A stretch of DNA of 64,000 nt. Source: Herbaspirillum sp. GW103 (GTDB lineage Bacteria; Pseudomonadota; Gammaproteobacteria; Burkholderiales; Burkholderiaceae_D). Positions within the stretch are counted from its first letter, which is position 1. Each line of letters begins with the position of its first letter. The stretch lies in the NCBI RefSeq assembly GCF_000261365.1, contig NZ_AJVC01000003.1, positions 930,001-994,000 of the forward strand, read 5' to 3'. Both the position numbers and the translations under genes were made by a program. Under the pieces are notes generated by a model. That model saw nothing but the letters and a program-made list of their open reading frames with translations, was not told the DNA's origin and did no database searches. Positions 11,074 to 21,218 of the stretch are shown in pieces.

Positions 11074-11592
11074 TTGAAGTTCATGACCAAATCGTTCCTG
11101 TCCCTGCAGACCATCGTGATGGCTGCCTGCCTGTTGAGCTTTGCCCCCGCCCATGCGCAGGAAGGCTCCAAAATCGCTTTCGTGAGCACCGAGCGCATCT
11201 TCCGCGAGGCAGCCCCTGCCAAGGCAGCGCAGGCCAAGCTGGAAGCCGAGTTCGCCAAGCGTGACCGCGACCTGCAAGACATGGCTGCGCGCCTGAAGGC
11301 CCAGTCCGACAAGCTGGACAAGGATGCCGCCGTGCTGTCGGACTCCGACCGCGCCAAGCGCCAGCGTGACCTGTCCGACCTGGACAAGGAATTCCAGCGC
11401 AAGCAACGTGAATTCCGCGAAGACCTGAACCAGCGTCGCAACGAGGAACTGGCCGTGGTCCTGGAGCGCACCAACAAGGTGATCCGCCAGATCGCCGATG
11501 CCGAGAAGTACGACATCGTCTTCCAGGAAGCCGTCTACGCTTCCAAGCGCATCGACATCACCGACAAGGTCCTGAAGGAACTGGCCAAGTAA
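11074..11592 (+). CDS. skp: Periplasmic chaperone Skp (OmpH family)
   Basis: Trimeric periplasmic chaperone that carries unfolded outer-membrane proteins to BamA. The 172-aa precursor has a signal peptide ending AHAQ and a long charged coiled coil (residues ~55-125). The start is placed at TTG 11074 because GGAGAG at 11063-11068 is correctly spaced for it; the ATG at 11083 would leave a spacing of about 14 nt. Both give a workable signal peptide. Confidence 0.92.
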   Translation: MKFMTKSFLSLQTIVMAACLLSFAPAHAQEGSKIAFVSTERIFREAAPAKAAQAKLEAEFAKRDRDLQDMAARLKAQSDKLDKDAAVLSDSDRAKRQRDLSDLDKEFQRKQREFREDLNQRRNEELAVVLERTNKVIRQIADAEKYDIVFQEAVYASKRIDITDKVLKELAK

Positions 11593-11605
11593 TCGCTGTG
11601 ATACC

Positions 11606-11642
11606 GTGCGGGCGCGGGGTGGCGACACCCTGGCGCCCGCAC
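11606..11642 (+). other. Strong hairpin between skp and lpxD
   Basis: GTGCGGGCGC (11606-11615) pairs with GCGCCCGCAC (11633-11642), with an inner GGGTG-GCGA-CACCC stem. No T tract follows, so it may be a processing or mRNA-stability element or a weak or Rho-assisted terminator. Confidence 0.65.
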
Positions 11643-11721
11643 GTCGCTTCAGGGGCTGCCATGATGGCGGCCTTTGTTCTACCGTAACGCCAAGCAAGAC
11701 CTATCATTCGGAAAAGCCAAG

Positions 11722-12810
11722 ATGAGTATTCGACTGCAGCAACTGGTCGAGCGCCTGGGCGGCCAGTTGAAGGGGGATGCGACCATCGCCGTCCAGGGCA
11801 TCGCGCCGCTGGATGCCGCAGGTGCCAGCCACATCACCTTCCTTTCCAATCCCAAGTTCCGCGCGCAGGCCGACCAGACCCAGGCGGCGGCGCTGATCCT
11901 GTCCGAGGCTGACGACGCCCAGGTGCAGGGCTACGCCGGTGCCCGTATCGTCACCCGCAACCCCTACGCCTATTTCGCCCGCGCCGCCCAGCTGTTCCAG
12001 GCCGAGGCCGAAGTGCGCGCACCGGCGGGGATCCACCCCAGTGCCGTGGTCGATCCATCGGCGCAGGTGGCTGCGGATGCCGTGATCGGCCCGCTGGTGG
12101 TGATCGAGGCCGGTGCCGTCATCGGCGCCCGCGCCCGCATCGACGCCGGCAGCTTCATCGGCCACCATGCCCGGGTGGGCGAGGACACCCATTTCCACGC
12201 CCGTGCCACGCTGCATCACGCCTGCGAGATTGGTGCTCGCGGCATCGTCCATTCGGGTGCCGTCATCGGGGCCGATGGCTTCGGCTTTGCCAATGAAGGC
12301 GGACAATGGATCAAGATTCCCCAGGTAGGTCGTGTGATGATCGGTGACGACGTCGAAGTCGGCGCCAATACCACCATCGACCGTGGCGCCCTGGCCGATA
12401 CCGTGATCGAGGAGGGTGTCAAGCTCGACAACCAGATCCAGATCGCCCATAACTGCCACATCGGTGCTCACACCGCCATTGCCGCCTGCGCCGGTATCGC
12501 AGGCAGCGCGAAAATCGGCAAATACTGCTCCATCGGCGGCGCGGCCATGATCCACGGCCACATCACCATCGTCGACAAGGTGCACGTCTCGGCCGGTACG
12601 CTGGCCTTGCGTTCCATCCTGGAGCCGGGGCAGTACACCGGCTTCTATCCCATCACCGAACACCGCGACTGGGAAAAATCCGCTGCATTGGTGCGCAATC
12701 TGGGCACGATGCGTGAGAAAATCCGGGCGTTGGAAAAATCGCTTAAGACGTTGACACAAGAACAAGCAGGCCAAGCCCTGCTTTCAGAGAATCAAGAAGA
12801 GAATGAATAG
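11722..12810 (+). CDS. lpxD: UDP-3-O-(3-hydroxyacyl)glucosamine N-acyltransferase
   Basis: Third step of lipid A synthesis: transfers a 3-hydroxyacyl chain from ACP to the 2-amino group. The 362-aa protein has an N-terminal uridine-binding domain (residues ~1-100, with ITFLSNPKF) and then a left-handed beta helix of hexapeptide repeats, with the conserved IGADGFGFA and catalytic-histidine region IAHNCHIG. The start at 11722 fits family N-termini better than an upstream in-frame extension. It overlaps fabZ by 8 nt. Confidence 0.95.
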   Translation: MSIRLQQLVERLGGQLKGDATIAVQGIAPLDAAGASHITFLSNPKFRAQADQTQAAALILSEADDAQVQGYAGARIVTRNPYAYFARAAQLFQAEAEVRAPAGIHPSAVVDPSAQVAADAVIGPLVVIEAGAVIGARARIDAGSFIGHHARVGEDTHFHARATLHHACEIGARGIVHSGAVIGADGFGFANEGGQWIKIPQVGRVMIGDDVEVGANTTIDRGALADTVIEEGVKLDNQIQIAHNCHIGAHTAIAACAGIAGSAKIGKYCSIGGAAMIHGHITIVDKVHVSAGTLALRSILEPGQYTGFYPITEHRDWEKSAALVRNLGTMREKIRALEKSLKTLTQEQAGQALLSENQEENE

Positions 12811-13267
12811 CCTCGACATCAATCAAATCAAACAGTACCTGCCGCACCGCTATCCGCTGCTGCTGGTCGATCGCGTGCTGAACTGGGAGAGCGGCAAGAC
12901 GATCACCGCGATCAAGAACGTGACCGTGAATGAAGAATTCTTCAACGGCCACTTCCCGCACAAGCCGGTGATGCCGGGCGTGCTGATGATCGAGGCACTG
13001 GCCCAGACGGCTGCGCTGCTGTCCTTCCTGACCGAAGGCCGCAAGCCCGATGAAAATACCGTGGTCTACTTCGTCGGCATCGACAATGCCCGCTTCAAGC
13101 GTCCGGTGGAGCCGGGCGACCAGTTGAAGATGGAAGTGGAAATCACCCGCCGTGCCCGTGGCATCTGGAAATATCGCGCCGTGGCCACCGTGGACGGCCA
13201 GGTGGCCGTGGAAGGCGATCTGATGTGCACCATGCGCAGCGCCGCCGACGCCAGCCAGAGCGCCTGA
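12803..13267 (+). CDS. fabZ: 3-hydroxyacyl-ACP dehydratase FabZ
   Basis: Dehydrates 3-hydroxyacyl-ACP in fatty acid elongation and competes with LpxA/LpxD for the same substrate, which explains its place in the lpx cluster. The 154-aa hot-dog protein has [12 protein letters not shown] at residues 14-25 and the active-site histidine 50 in [12 protein letters not shown] with glutamate 64. It begins within the last codons of lpxD, so the two are translationally coupled. Confidence 0.96.
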   Translation: MNSLDINQIKQYLPHRYPLLLVDRVLNWESGKTITAIKNVTVNEEFFNGHFPHKPVMPGVLMIEALAQTAALLSFLTEGRKPDENTVVYFVGIDNARFKRPVEPGDQLKMEVEITRRARGIWKYRAVATVDGQVAVEGDLMCTMRSAADASQSA

Positions 13268-13285
13268 CCACAGGCCACCCTGCAA

Positions 13286-13340
13286 GGCTTGACGCATCAA
13301 GCCAGGCCCGGCGGTGATCGGCAAGATCGCGCCGGGCCTG
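13286..13340 (+). other. Paired hairpins between fabZ and lpxA
   Basis: First stem GGCTTGA/TCAAGCC (13286-13303, 4-nt loop). Second stem CAGGCCCGGCG (13303-13313) with CGCCGGGCCTG (13330-13340). No T run follows, so a regulatory or stability role is as likely as termination. Confidence 0.6.
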
Positions 13341-13403
13341 ATTCATTGTACAGATTGCTTCATTGCAAGATGTGCAACTCGTGAACCCATCGAAGCACAG
13401 GAC

Positions 13404-14192
13404 ATGTCCAAGATCCATCCCAGCGCAGTGATCGCTCCCGGAGCGCAGATCGACGAATCGGTCGAGATCGGCGCCTACGCCGTCATCGGCCCCGACGTGC
13501 GCATCGGTGCCGGCACGCGCATCGGTCCTCACGTGGTCATCGAAGGCCACACCACGATTGGCCGCGACAACGAGATTTTCCAGTTCGCCTCCATCGGCGC
13601 GGCCCCGCAGGACAAGAAGTACGCAGGCGAGCCGACCACCATGGAGATCGGCGACCGCAACACCATCCGCGAATTCGTCACCTTCAACCGGGGCACCGTC
13701 CAGGATGCCGGTGCCACCCGCATCGGCAACGACAACTGGATCATGGCCTACGTCCACCTGGCGCATGATTGCCAGCTGGGCAGCCATATCATCCTGGCCA
13801 ACAATGCCACCCTGGCCGGCCACGTGCATCTGGGTGACCACGTGTTCCTGGGCGGTTTCACCACCGTGCACCAGTTCTGCCATATCGGTGCCCACGCCAT
13901 GACCGCCTTTACGGCGGCCGTGAGCCAGGACGTGCCGCCCTTCGTGACGGCCGCCGGTAACCGTGCGGTGCCGGCCGGCATCAACAGCGAGGGCCTGAAG
14001 CGGCGTGGCTTCAGCAGCGAGCAGATCATGGAGATCAAGCGCGCCTACAAGGTGATCTACCGCGCCGGCCTGCCGCTGGAAGAAGCCAAGCAGCAACTGG
14101 CGGACATGGAAGCCAAATCCACCCACAGCGCCGAACACATCCGCCTGCTGCGCGAGTTCATCGAGGCTTCGGCCCGTGGCATCATCCGCTGA
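13404..14192 (+). CDS. lpxA: UDP-N-acetylglucosamine O-acyltransferase
   Basis: First step of lipid A synthesis: acyl transfer from 3-hydroxyacyl-ACP to UDP-GlcNAc. The 262-aa protein, the same length as the E. coli enzyme, begins with the hexapeptide repeats [13 protein letters not shown] and has the catalytic-histidine region [13 protein letters not shown] near residue 120. A longer frame from 13314 exists but its N-terminus is not family-like. The end overlaps the GTG start of lpxB by 17 nt. Confidence 0.96.
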   Translation: MSKIHPSAVIAPGAQIDESVEIGAYAVIGPDVRIGAGTRIGPHVVIEGHTTIGRDNEIFQFASIGAAPQDKKYAGEPTTMEIGDRNTIREFVTFNRGTVQDAGATRIGNDNWIMAYVHLAHDCQLGSHIILANNATLAGHVHLGDHVFLGGFTTVHQFCHIGAHAMTAFTAAVSQDVPPFVTAAGNRAVPAGINSEGLKRRGFSSEQIMEIKRAYKVIYRAGLPLEEAKQQLADMEAKSTHSAEHIRLLREFIEASARGIIR

Positions 14193-15351
14193 CATCACGC
14201 GCCGCCAGTCGATCGCACTGGTGGCCGGCGAAAGCTCGGGCGACCTGCTGGGCAGCCGCCTGCTGGCCGGCGTGCGCGAGCGCCTGCCGGAAGTGCGCCT
14301 GCATGGCATTGGCGGCGAGCACATGATGGCCCAGGGTTTTGCCAGCGACTGGCCGATGGACAAGCTGACCGTGCGGGGCCTGTTCGAGGTGATTCCGCGT
14401 TACCGCGAGATCAAGGGCATCCAGGAGTCGCTGCGCGACAAGCTGCTGGCGGACCGGCCTGACGTCTTCGTGGGTGTCGATTACCCCGGTTTCAACCTGG
14501 GCCTGGAAGAGCAACTCAAGAAGTCCGGTATCCCGACCATCCACTTCATCGGCCCGCAGATCTGGGCCTGGCGCGGCTGGCGCATCAAAAAGATCCAGCG
14601 CGCCGTGTCGCACATGCTGGTGATCTTTCCCTTCGAGGAAAACCTGTATCGCCAGGCGGGCGTCCCGGTCACCTATGTGGGCCACCCGCTGGCCGAGGTG
14701 ATCCCGCTGCAACCCGATACCGAGGGCGCACGCCAGCGTCTGGGCCTGACCGGGCCGGGCAGGGTGGTGGCCATCCTGCCGGGTAGCCGCATGAGCGAAC
14801 TGAAGCAGAATGGCGAAGGTTTCCTCGCCGCAGCACGGTTGTTGCGGCAGCGTGATGCACAATTGCAGTTCGTCACGCCCATGGCGGGCGAGCGCCAGAT
14901 GGCCTTTTTTGAAGAACAGATTCGCCAGCGTGGATATGAAGATCTTGGCATCAGCGTGATCCGTGGCCAGTCGCACAGCGCCATGGAGGCTTCGGACGCC
15001 GTGCTGGTGGCCTCCGGAACGGCCTCGCTGGAAGTGGCGCTGTACAAGAAACCGATGGTGATCTCCTACAAGGTCAACTGGGCCTCGTACCAGATCATGC
15101 GGCACATGGCCTACCAGCCCTGGGTGGGCCTGCCCAACATCCTGGCGCGCGATTTCCTGGTGCCGGAACTGTTGCAGCACCAGGCCACGCCCCAGGCGCT
15201 GGCCGATGCCATGTGGCACCAGCTGGAAGACCATGCACACCAGCAGCGCCTGGTGCGGCGTTTTGCCGATATACATCAGTCCCTGTTGCGCGATACCAGC
15301 CGGGAAGCCGCCAATGCGGTCTGTGAAGTCATGGGTGCGCGGCGCCGCTGA
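14176..15351 (+). CDS. lpxB: Lipid-A-disaccharide synthase
   Basis: Glycosyltransferase of family GT19 that joins UDP-diacyl-GlcN to lipid X, giving the lipid A disaccharide at the inner membrane. The 391-aa protein begins near [15 protein letters not shown], the family N-terminal motif, and has [15 protein letters not shown] and the C-terminal GTASLE region. The start is GTG 14176, inside the end of lpxA; no ATG is available close to the conserved N-terminus. Confidence 0.94.
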   Translation: MASSADITRRQSIALVAGESSGDLLGSRLLAGVRERLPEVRLHGIGGEHMMAQGFASDWPMDKLTVRGLFEVIPRYREIKGIQESLRDKLLADRPDVFVGVDYPGFNLGLEEQLKKSGIPTIHFIGPQIWAWRGWRIKKIQRAVSHMLVIFPFEENLYRQAGVPVTYVGHPLAEVIPLQPDTEGARQRLGLTGPGRVVAILPGSRMSELKQNGEGFLAAARLLRQRDAQLQFVTPMAGERQMAFFEEQIRQRGYEDLGISVIRGQSHSAMEASDAVLVASGTASLEVALYKKPMVISYKVNWASYQIMRHMAYQPWVGLPNILARDFLVPELLQHQATPQALADAMWHQLEDHAHQQRLVRRFADIHQSLLRDTSREAANAVCEVMGARRR

Positions 15352-15419
15352 TCGGCGGATCTACCGGGAAGAAGGATCGCTGCGGCGATCCGTTTGAGAG
15401 TTTGATGAAGGAATTTGCT

Positions 15420-16052
15420 ATGCCCAAGGCGGCCCCCCAGACCCTGGCTTTGTTTGACGACCATACCGGCGAGATCCTCTGCGGGGTCGATGAGGCCGGC
15501 CGAGGTCCGCTGGCCGGGCCGGTGTTTGCGGCGGCCGTGATCCTTGATCCGGCACGTCCGATCAAGGGCCTGCGCGACTCCAAGAAGCTCTCCGAAGCCG
15601 CGCGCGACAGCCTGGCGCTGGAAATCAAGGAATCGGCCCTGGCCTGGGCCATTGCCTCCTGCAACGAGCAGGAGATCGACGAACTCAACATCCTGCACGC
15701 CAGCATGCTGGCCATGCGGCGCGCGGTGGAAGCGCTCTCCACGCCGCCCACGCTGGCCCTGATCGACGGCAACCGCTGCCCGGTCATGAGCATTCGCTGC
15801 GAAGCCATCGTCAAGGGCGACGACAAGGTGCCCGCCATCTCGGCCGCCTCCATCCTGGCCAAGACGGCGCGCGATGCGGCGCTGATGGTCTTGCATGACA
15901 CTTATCCGCATTACGGTTTTGATCGCCACAAGGGCTATCCCACCCCGCTGCACCTGGAGATGCTGCGCCTGCATGGCGTCTCGCCGGTGCATCGTCGTTC
16001 CTACGCGCCGGTCAGGGCCTTGCTGTCGAGCCAGGCCGCAAGGATGGCGTGA
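15420..16052 (+). CDS. rnhB: Ribonuclease HII
   Basis: Removes RNA from RNA-DNA hybrids and starts ribonucleotide excision repair. The 210-aa protein has the catalytic motif [13 protein letters not shown] (Asp24, Glu25) and the [17 protein letters not shown] region. The start at 15420 is chosen over ATG 15405 because AAGGAA at 15408-15413 has ideal spacing to it. Like its neighbours it continues the conserved lpxB-rnhB order; it ends touching the next gene. Confidence 0.95.
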   Translation: MPKAAPQTLALFDDHTGEILCGVDEAGRGPLAGPVFAAAVILDPARPIKGLRDSKKLSEAARDSLALEIKESALAWAIASCNEQEIDELNILHASMLAMRRAVEALSTPPTLALIDGNRCPVMSIRCEAIVKGDDKVPAISAASILAKTARDAALMVLHDTYPHYGFDRHKGYPTPLHLEMLRLHGVSPVHRRSYAPVRALLSSQAARMA

Positions 16053-16057
16053 ACGTG

Positions 16058-16855
16058 ATGAGCACGAAACTGATCACCTCCAAGGACAATCCGGTCTTCA
16101 AGGACTTGAAGCAACTGGCCACCAGCAGCCAGGCCCGCCGCCGTGCCGGCCAGAGCCTGCTGGATGGCGTGCATCTGGCGCAAGCCTGGTTGCAGCATCG
16201 CGGCGCGCCACAGGTCTGCGTGGTGGCCGAGGGTGCCCGGTATCACCCTGAAGTGGCACCCATTCTGACGCAATGTGAAGCATTGCGCGCGCAATGCCTG
16301 GTGCTGGCCGACAAGCTCTATGACGCCATCAGTACGGTGGAAAACGGCGTGGGCTTGTTGCTGTTGGTGACGACGCCGGAGCCTGCTGCCCCCACGTCCT
16401 TGAAGGAGTCGGCCATCTTGCTGGACGGCCTGCAGGATCCGGGCAATCTCGGCTCCATCCTGCGCAGTGCGGCCGCTGCGGGCGTGAAACAGGTGTTTTG
16501 TTCGCCGGGTACGGCGGCCGCCTGGTCGCCCAAGGTCTTGCGGGCCGGCATGGGCGCGCACTTCGTGCTGGATATCTTCGAGAATGCCGATCTGGTGGCC
16601 CTGTGCGCCGCCAGCCGCATCCCCTTGCTGGCCACCAGTTCGCATGCGGCCCAGACCATCTATGACTGTGACCTGTCCGGTCCGGTCGCCTGGCTGCTGG
16701 GGCATGAAGGGCAGGGCGTGTCGCCGGCCTTGCAGGATGCGGCCACGCATGAAGTGGTGATTCCGCACCTGGGCCAGATGGAGTCGCTCAACGTGGCTGC
16801 TGCCGCCGCCGTCTGCCTGTTCGAACAACTGCGTCAGCGCACCGTCGGGCGTTGA
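16058..16855 (+). CDS. RNA 2'-O-methyltransferase of the SpoU/TrmH (SPOUT) family
   Basis: Predicted S-adenosylmethionine-dependent ribose methyltransferase acting on rRNA or tRNA. The 265-aa protein has the N-terminal substrate-binding domain (ITSKDNPVFKDLK...) and the SPOUT knot motifs in order: LDGLQDPGNLGSILRSA, GHEGQG, and SLNVAAAAAVCLFEQ at the C-terminus. The closest functional class is 23S rRNA methyltransferase (RlmB-like), but substrate cannot be read from sequence. GTG 16049, overlapping the rnhB stop, is an alternative start. Confidence 0.88.
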   Translation: MSTKLITSKDNPVFKDLKQLATSSQARRRAGQSLLDGVHLAQAWLQHRGAPQVCVVAEGARYHPEVAPILTQCEALRAQCLVLADKLYDAISTVENGVGLLLLVTTPEPAAPTSLKESAILLDGLQDPGNLGSILRSAAAAGVKQVFCSPGTAAAWSPKVLRAGMGAHFVLDIFENADLVALCAASRIPLLATSSHAAQTIYDCDLSGPVAWLLGHEGQGVSPALQDAATHEVVIPHLGQMESLNVAAAAAVCLFEQLRQRTVGR

Positions 16856-16869
16856 CGGCGGTGCCGACC

Positions 16870-17364
16870 ATGGCTGTCTTTCCGCCCAAGGACATGGCCG
16901 CCATGGCCGACTATTTCCGCGGCGAGTGGCTCTTCACCCGGACCATCTGGGAGGGCAGCGCGTCCCCCCAGGCGACGGCCACGGGTGAATTGAGCTTCAC
17001 CACGGGCGCGCTGCCCGGCCAGCTGATCTATCGCGAGCAGGGGCAGTTGCGCATGGTAGCGGCGCCGGCTCGCCTGATCCCCTTTACCCGCGTCTTTGAC
17101 TATCGTTTCAGCGCTGATCGCCTGGCAGTGCTGTTTGCCGACGGCGAGCGCATCGGCCAGCCTTACCAGGACTACCTGCTGCAAGGACAGGCGCTCATGC
17201 CGGCCGCCGATCACCTGTGCGGCCCGGATTGCTATACGGCGGCGTATACAGCCCATAGTGAAAATTCCTTCACCATGGACACGTCCATCCAGGGCCCCAG
17301 GAAGCGCACCCGCGTGCTTACTGAATTTTCACGCCGATTTTCGCTCAGCGCGTCTCCAGCTTGA
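16870..17364 (+). CDS. DUF6314-like conserved hypothetical protein
   Basis: A 164-aa soluble protein without signal peptide or membrane segment. The layout ([12 protein letters not shown] near the N-terminus, then [25 protein letters not shown], and [13 protein letters not shown] followed by [13 protein letters not shown]) resembles the small DUF6314 beta-barrel proteins, whose function is unknown. The conserved histidine/cysteine/aspartate cluster could bind a ligand or metal. It starts 14 nt after the methyltransferase and its 3' end overlaps the convergent ppsR by 20 nt. Alternative starts are GTG 16861 and TTG 16852. Confidence 0.7.
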   Translation: MAVFPPKDMAAMADYFRGEWLFTRTIWEGSASPQATATGELSFTTGALPGQLIYREQGQLRMVAAPARLIPFTRVFDYRFSADRLAVLFADGERIGQPYQDYLLQGQALMPAADHLCGPDCYTAAYTAHSENSFTMDTSIQGPRKRTRVLTEFSRRFSLSASPA

Positions 17365-18199
17365 TCTCCTGCAGGATGGTGGCGGCGATTTCCTCGATGG
17401 ACTTGGTGGTGGAGGACATCCAGCGGATGCCTTCGCGCCGCATCATCTTCTCGGCCTCATTGATCTCGTAGCGGCAATTCTCCAGCGAGGCGTACTTGCT
17501 GCCGGGGCGGCGCTCATTGCGCACTTCCGACAGGCGTTCAGCCGCAATGGTCAGCCCGAAAATCTTCTTCTTGTGCAGCACCAGGCCGCTGGGCAGCTTC
17601 TCGCGCTCGAAGTCTTCCGGAATGAGCGGATAGTTGGCGCATTTGATGCCGAACTGCATGGCCAGGTACAGGCTGGTCGGGGTCTTGCCCGAGCGCGACA
17701 CGCCCACCAGGATTACGTCGGCTTCCGACAGGTTCTTGTTGGATTGCCCGTCATCGTGCGCCAGCGAGAAATTGATGGCCTCGATGCGGTTGCGGTATTC
17801 CTCGGAATCGGTGGTGTTGTGGCTGCGGCCGATGGTGTGGGTGGACTTCATCTCCAGTTCCTGCTCCAGCGGCTCCACGAAGGTCTGGAACAGGTCCATG
17901 TGCATGGCCTTGGCGCGGCGGATCACCGAGGACAGTTCCGACTTCACCAGCGTAGAAAAGACGATGGGCAGCTTGCCATCCACCGCATAGGCTTCATTGA
18001 TCTTGCGGGTGGCGTCGTGGGCCTTTTCCAGGGTATCGATGAAGGGCAGGCGGATCTGCTTGAAACGCAGCTCGAACTGGCTCAGCACCGAATGCCCGAA
18101 GGTCTCCGCCGTGATGCCGGTGCCGTCGGAGACGAAGAACACGGTACGGTTGGCGGCCAGAACGGGGGAAGGGTGCGGGATCGGCATGGGGTCGAGCAT
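17345..18199 (-). CDS. ppsR: Phosphoenolpyruvate synthase regulatory protein (bifunctional kinase/pyrophosphorylase)
   Basis: DUF299 protein that inactivates PEP synthase by ADP-dependent phosphorylation and reactivates it by phosphate-dependent removal. The 284-aa protein begins [17 protein letters not shown], the family opening, and has the P-loop-like [16 protein letters not shown]. It is divergent from ppsA, its target, with 305 nt between them. Confidence 0.95.
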   Translation of the reverse strand: MLDPMPIPHPSPVLAANRTVFFVSDGTGITAETFGHSVLSQFELRFKQIRLPFIDTLEKAHDATRKINEAYAVDGKLPIVFSTLVKSELSSVIRRAKAMHMDLFQTFVEPLEQELEMKSTHTIGRSHNTTDSEEYRNRIEAINFSLAHDDGQSNKNLSEADVILVGVSRSGKTPTSLYLAMQFGIKCANYPLIPEDFEREKLPSGLVLHKKKIFGLTIAAERLSEVRNERRPGSKYASLENCRYEINEAEKMMRREGIRWMSSTTKSIEEIAATILQEIKLETR

Positions 18200-18504
18200 T
18201 TAGTTGTCTTTTGGAAAATAGAAAAAGTATTAGGTGCTACGAACAAAAATGATTTCACGCGGTACAATGCTTGGCAACACTTTCGAGAAGCCCATCTTGA
18301 TGACCGTCATGCACCTGCGCAATTGGCCCGAGTTCCTGATGATGTTTGCACTGGCAAACGTCCTCGGTGCGGCTGCGCGCCTGATGCTGTCCATGGGCTG
18401 GTCCTCGATGCCGCACCTGCTGCCGCAACCGTCGCAGAATAACAAAAATAAACCGACCCATGCCGCGCCCGCGAAGATTTCTTATCATCAAGCTAGGGGT
18501 TGTC
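18200..18504. other. Divergent ppsR / ppsA promoter region
   Basis: Gap of 305 nt. TACAAT at 18263-18268 is a possible -10 for ppsA without a good -35; on the other strand, TAATAC (18227-18232) could serve ppsR. A reading frame at 18234-18554 crosses the ppsA start and encodes nothing recognisable. Confidence 0.4.
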
Positions 18505-20919
18505 ATGTCCAACGCAGTAAACACCCAGGGGGCGGTATACGTAGCCTCCTTTGAAAATCTTCGCATGACGGACGTCGAGTCCGTCGGTGGCAAAAACGCA
18601 TCGCTGGGTGAAATGATCTCCCAGCTGGCCGGCGCGGGCGTTCGCGTGCCGGGCGGTTTTGCCACGACTGCGCAAGCTTTCCGCGATTTCCTGGAGCACA
18701 GTGCCGATGGCGGCCCGACCCTGGCCGCCCGTATCGCCAAACGTCTCGAAGGTCTGGATATCGATGACGTGCGCTCGCTGGCGCAAGCCGGTGCCGAGAT
18801 CCGTCAATGGATCGTCGAAACCCCGTTCCAGCCGCGCCTGGATCAGGAAATCCGTGCCTTCTACGACAAGCTGGTAGCCGATTCGACCGCCGAGATGTCC
18901 TTCGCCGTGCGTTCTTCGGCCACTGCAGAAGACCTGCCTGACGCGTCCTTCGCCGGCCAGCAGGAAACCTTCCTGAACGTGGTCGGCATCGACAACGTGC
19001 TCGAAGCCATGAAGCACGTCTTCGCCTCGCTCTACAACGATCGCGCGATCTCCTATCGCGTCCACAAGGGCTTCACCCACGCGGAAGTGGCCCTGTCGGC
19101 CGGCGTGCAGCGCATGGTTCGTTCGGACGTGGGCGCGGCGGGCGTGATGTTCACCATCGACACCGAATCCGGCTTCAAGGATGTGGTCTTCATCACCTCC
19201 AGCTATGGCCTGGGTGAAACCGTGGTGCAGGGCGCCGTCAACCCGGACGAATACTACGTCCACAAGCCCATGCTGGAACTGGGCAAGCAACCGGTGATCC
19301 GCCGCAACCTGGGTTCCAAGCTGATCAAGATGGAATTCACCGGCGAAGCCAAGGCCGGCCGTTCGGTCAAGACCGTGGATGTGCCGGTGGAACTGCGCAA
19401 CCGCTATTCCCTGACCGACGCTGAAGTGGTGGAACTGGCCAAGTACGCCACCATCATCGAGAAGCACTACCAGCGTCCGATGGACATCGAATGGGGCAAG
19501 GACGGCCGCGACGGCAAGCTCTACATCCTGCAGGCTCGTCCGGAAACGGTGAAGTCGCAGCAAAAGGCCACCGATGCGCAACAGCGCTTCAAGCTCAAGA
19601 GTTCGGGCACCGTGCTGGCCACCGGCCGTGCGATCGGCCAGAAGATCGGCGCCGGTCCGGTGCGCGTCATCAGCGATCCGGCTGAAATGGAACGCGTGCA
19701 GCCTGGCGACGTGCTGGTGGCCGACATGACCGACCCCAACTGGGAACCGGTCATGAAGCGTGCCTCGGCCATCGTCACCAACCGTGGCGGCCGTACCTGC
19801 CACGCCGCCATCATCGCGCGTGAACTGGGCGTGCCGGCGGTCGTGGGTTGTGGTGATGCCACCGAAGTGCTCAAGGATGGCACCCTGGTGACGGTCTCCT
19901 GCGCCGAAGGCGACGAAGGCAAGATCTACGACGGCCTGCTGGAAACCGAAGTGACCGAAGTGGCCCGTGGCGAACTGCCGCCGATCCCGCTGAAGGTGAT
20001 GATGAATGTGGGCAATCCGCAGCTGGCCTTCGACTTCCAGTCGATTCCCAACGGCGGTGTCGGCCTGGCGCGTCTGGAATTCATCATCAACAACAACATC
20101 GGTGTGCACCCCAAGGCCATCCTGGAATACCCGAACATCGACGCCGACCTGAAGAAGGCCGTCGAATCGGTGGCCCGTGGCCATGCCTCGCCCAAGGCCT
20201 TCTACGTCGACAAGCTGGCCGAAGGCATCGCCACCATCGCCGCCGCCTTCTGGCCCAAGCCGGTGATCGTGCGTCTGTCGGACTTCAAGTCCAACGAGTA
20301 CAAGAAGCTCATCGGCGGTTCGCGCTACGAGCCGGACGAAGAAAACCCGATGTTGGGCTTCCGTGGCGCCGCGCGCTACCTGGCCGACGACTTCGCCGAA
20401 GCCTTCCAGATGGAATGCCTGGCCATGAAGCGCGTGCGTGAAGACATGGGCCTGACCAACGTCGAGGTGATGGTGCCCTTCGTGCGTACCCTGGGCCAGG
20501 CCGAGAAGGTCATTGGTCTGTTGGGCAAGTATGGTCTCAAGCGTGGCGAGAACGGCCTGCGCGTCATCATGATGTGCGAAGTGCCGTCCAACGCGATTCT
20601 GGCCGAGCAGTTCCTGGAGCACTTCGATGGCTTCTCCATCGGTTCCAACGACCTGACCCAGCTGACCCTGGGCCTGGACCGCGATTCCGGCATGGAACTG
20701 CTGGCCGCTGACTTCGACGAGCGTGATCCGGCCGTGCAGGCCTTGCTGACCAAGGTCATTGCTACCTGCCGCGAAAAGGGCAAGTACGTCGGCATCTGTG
20801 GTCAGGGTCCGTCGGATCATCCGGACTTCGCCGAATGGCTGATGGAGCAGGGCATCGAGTCCATCTCGCTGAACCCGGATACCGTCATCGACACCTGGCA
20901 GCAACTGGCAAAGAAGTGA
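18505..20919 (+). CDS. ppsA: Phosphoenolpyruvate synthase (pyruvate, water dikinase)
   Basis: Makes PEP from pyruvate and ATP (producing AMP and phosphate), allowing growth on three-carbon compounds. The 804-aa protein has the N-terminal ATP-grasp domain ([11 protein letters not shown], then [19 protein letters not shown]), the central phosphohistidine domain [14 protein letters not shown] with His433, and the C-terminal PEP-binding barrel with [10 protein letters not shown] and CGQGPSDHP. The start at 18505 has AGGGG at 18495-18499. Its regulator ppsR is adjacent. Confidence 0.97.
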   Translation: MSNAVNTQGAVYVASFENLRMTDVESVGGKNASLGEMISQLAGAGVRVPGGFATTAQAFRDFLEHSADGGPTLAARIAKRLEGLDIDDVRSLAQAGAEIRQWIVETPFQPRLDQEIRAFYDKLVADSTAEMSFAVRSSATAEDLPDASFAGQQETFLNVVGIDNVLEAMKHVFASLYNDRAISYRVHKGFTHAEVALSAGVQRMVRSDVGAAGVMFTIDTESGFKDVVFITSSYGLGETVVQGAVNPDEYYVHKPMLELGKQPVIRRNLGSKLIKMEFTGEAKAGRSVKTVDVPVELRNRYSLTDAEVVELAKYATIIEKHYQRPMDIEWGKDGRDGKLYILQARPETVKSQQKATDAQQRFKLKSSGTVLATGRAIGQKIGAGPVRVISDPAEMERVQPGDVLVADMTDPNWEPVMKRASAIVTNRGGRTCHAAIIARELGVPAVVGCGDATEVLKDGTLVTVSCAEGDEGKIYDGLLETEVTEVARGELPPIPLKVMMNVGNPQLAFDFQSIPNGGVGLARLEFIINNNIGVHPKAILEYPNIDADLKKAVESVARGHASPKAFYVDKLAEGIATIAAAFWPKPVIVRLSDFKSNEYKKLIGGSRYEPDEENPMLGFRGAARYLADDFAEAFQMECLAMKRVREDMGLTNVEVMVPFVRTLGQAEKVIGLLGKYGLKRGENGLRVIMMCEVPSNAILAEQFLEHFDGFSIGSNDLTQLTLGLDRDSGMELLAADFDERDPAVQALLTKVIATCREKGKYVGICGQGPSDHPDFAEWLMEQGIESISLNPDTVIDTWQQLAKK

Positions 20920-20960
20920 TGAAGCTTTAAGCGTCACTCACGACGGACTTCGAAAGAAGT

Positions 20961-20996
20961 AAAAGGCGCGGGCAGAAATGTCCGCGCCTTTGTTTT
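20961..20996 (+). terminator. Intrinsic terminator of ppsA
   Basis: AAAAGGCGCGG pairs with CCGCGCCTTT around a short loop, followed by TGTTTT. It lies 42 nt after the ppsA stop. Confidence 0.85.
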
Positions 20997-20998
20997 AA

Positions 20999-21158
20999 GA
21001 ACTCATTTCACCAATAGGCGTGAGCGCAAGCGGCCCGTTTGGGCGAATTGCTGCGTTACGAATTAGGGTCAAGACGCCCAGTCTTGACCCTAATTCGCGC
21101 CTTGCACTTCATCCCAAACGGACTCGCTCACACTCACGCCTATTGGTGAAATGAGTTC
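20999..21158. repeat. 160-nt imperfect inverted repeat (MITE-like or extended hairpin)
   Basis: The outer 26 bases at 20999-21024 are the exact reverse complement of 21133-21158. Inside, CCGTTTGGG (21035-21043) pairs with CCCAAACGG (21113-21121). The core is a perfect 17-bp stem, 21059-21075 with 21081-21097, around the loop GCCCA. Together nearly the whole element can fold into one rod. It contains no reading frame of note and sits between the ppsA terminator and the nfeD-SPFH genes. It could be a miniature mobile element, a palindromic intergenic repeat or a processing site. Confidence 0.85.
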
Positions 21159-21218
21159 TATTTTCCCAAGCTGCGGTAGACTTGCCGTGTTTGCAGTTTT
21201 CTTCATGGGGGTTCAACG

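Noticed and set aside
8662-11697. 1011-aa minus-strand frame opposite bamA and skp
   Set aside because: Antisense shadow of two well-identified genes, spanning their intergenic gap, with no recognisable domain.
17096-18442. 448-aa plus-strand frame across ppsR
   Set aside because: Opposite-strand shadow of ppsR; ppsR is supported by family motifs and by its ppsA neighbour.
18234-18554. 106-aa plus-strand frame before and into ppsA
   Set aside because: It overlaps the ppsA start, has no ribosome binding site of note and no recognisable content; the hydrophobic stretch is probably chance.
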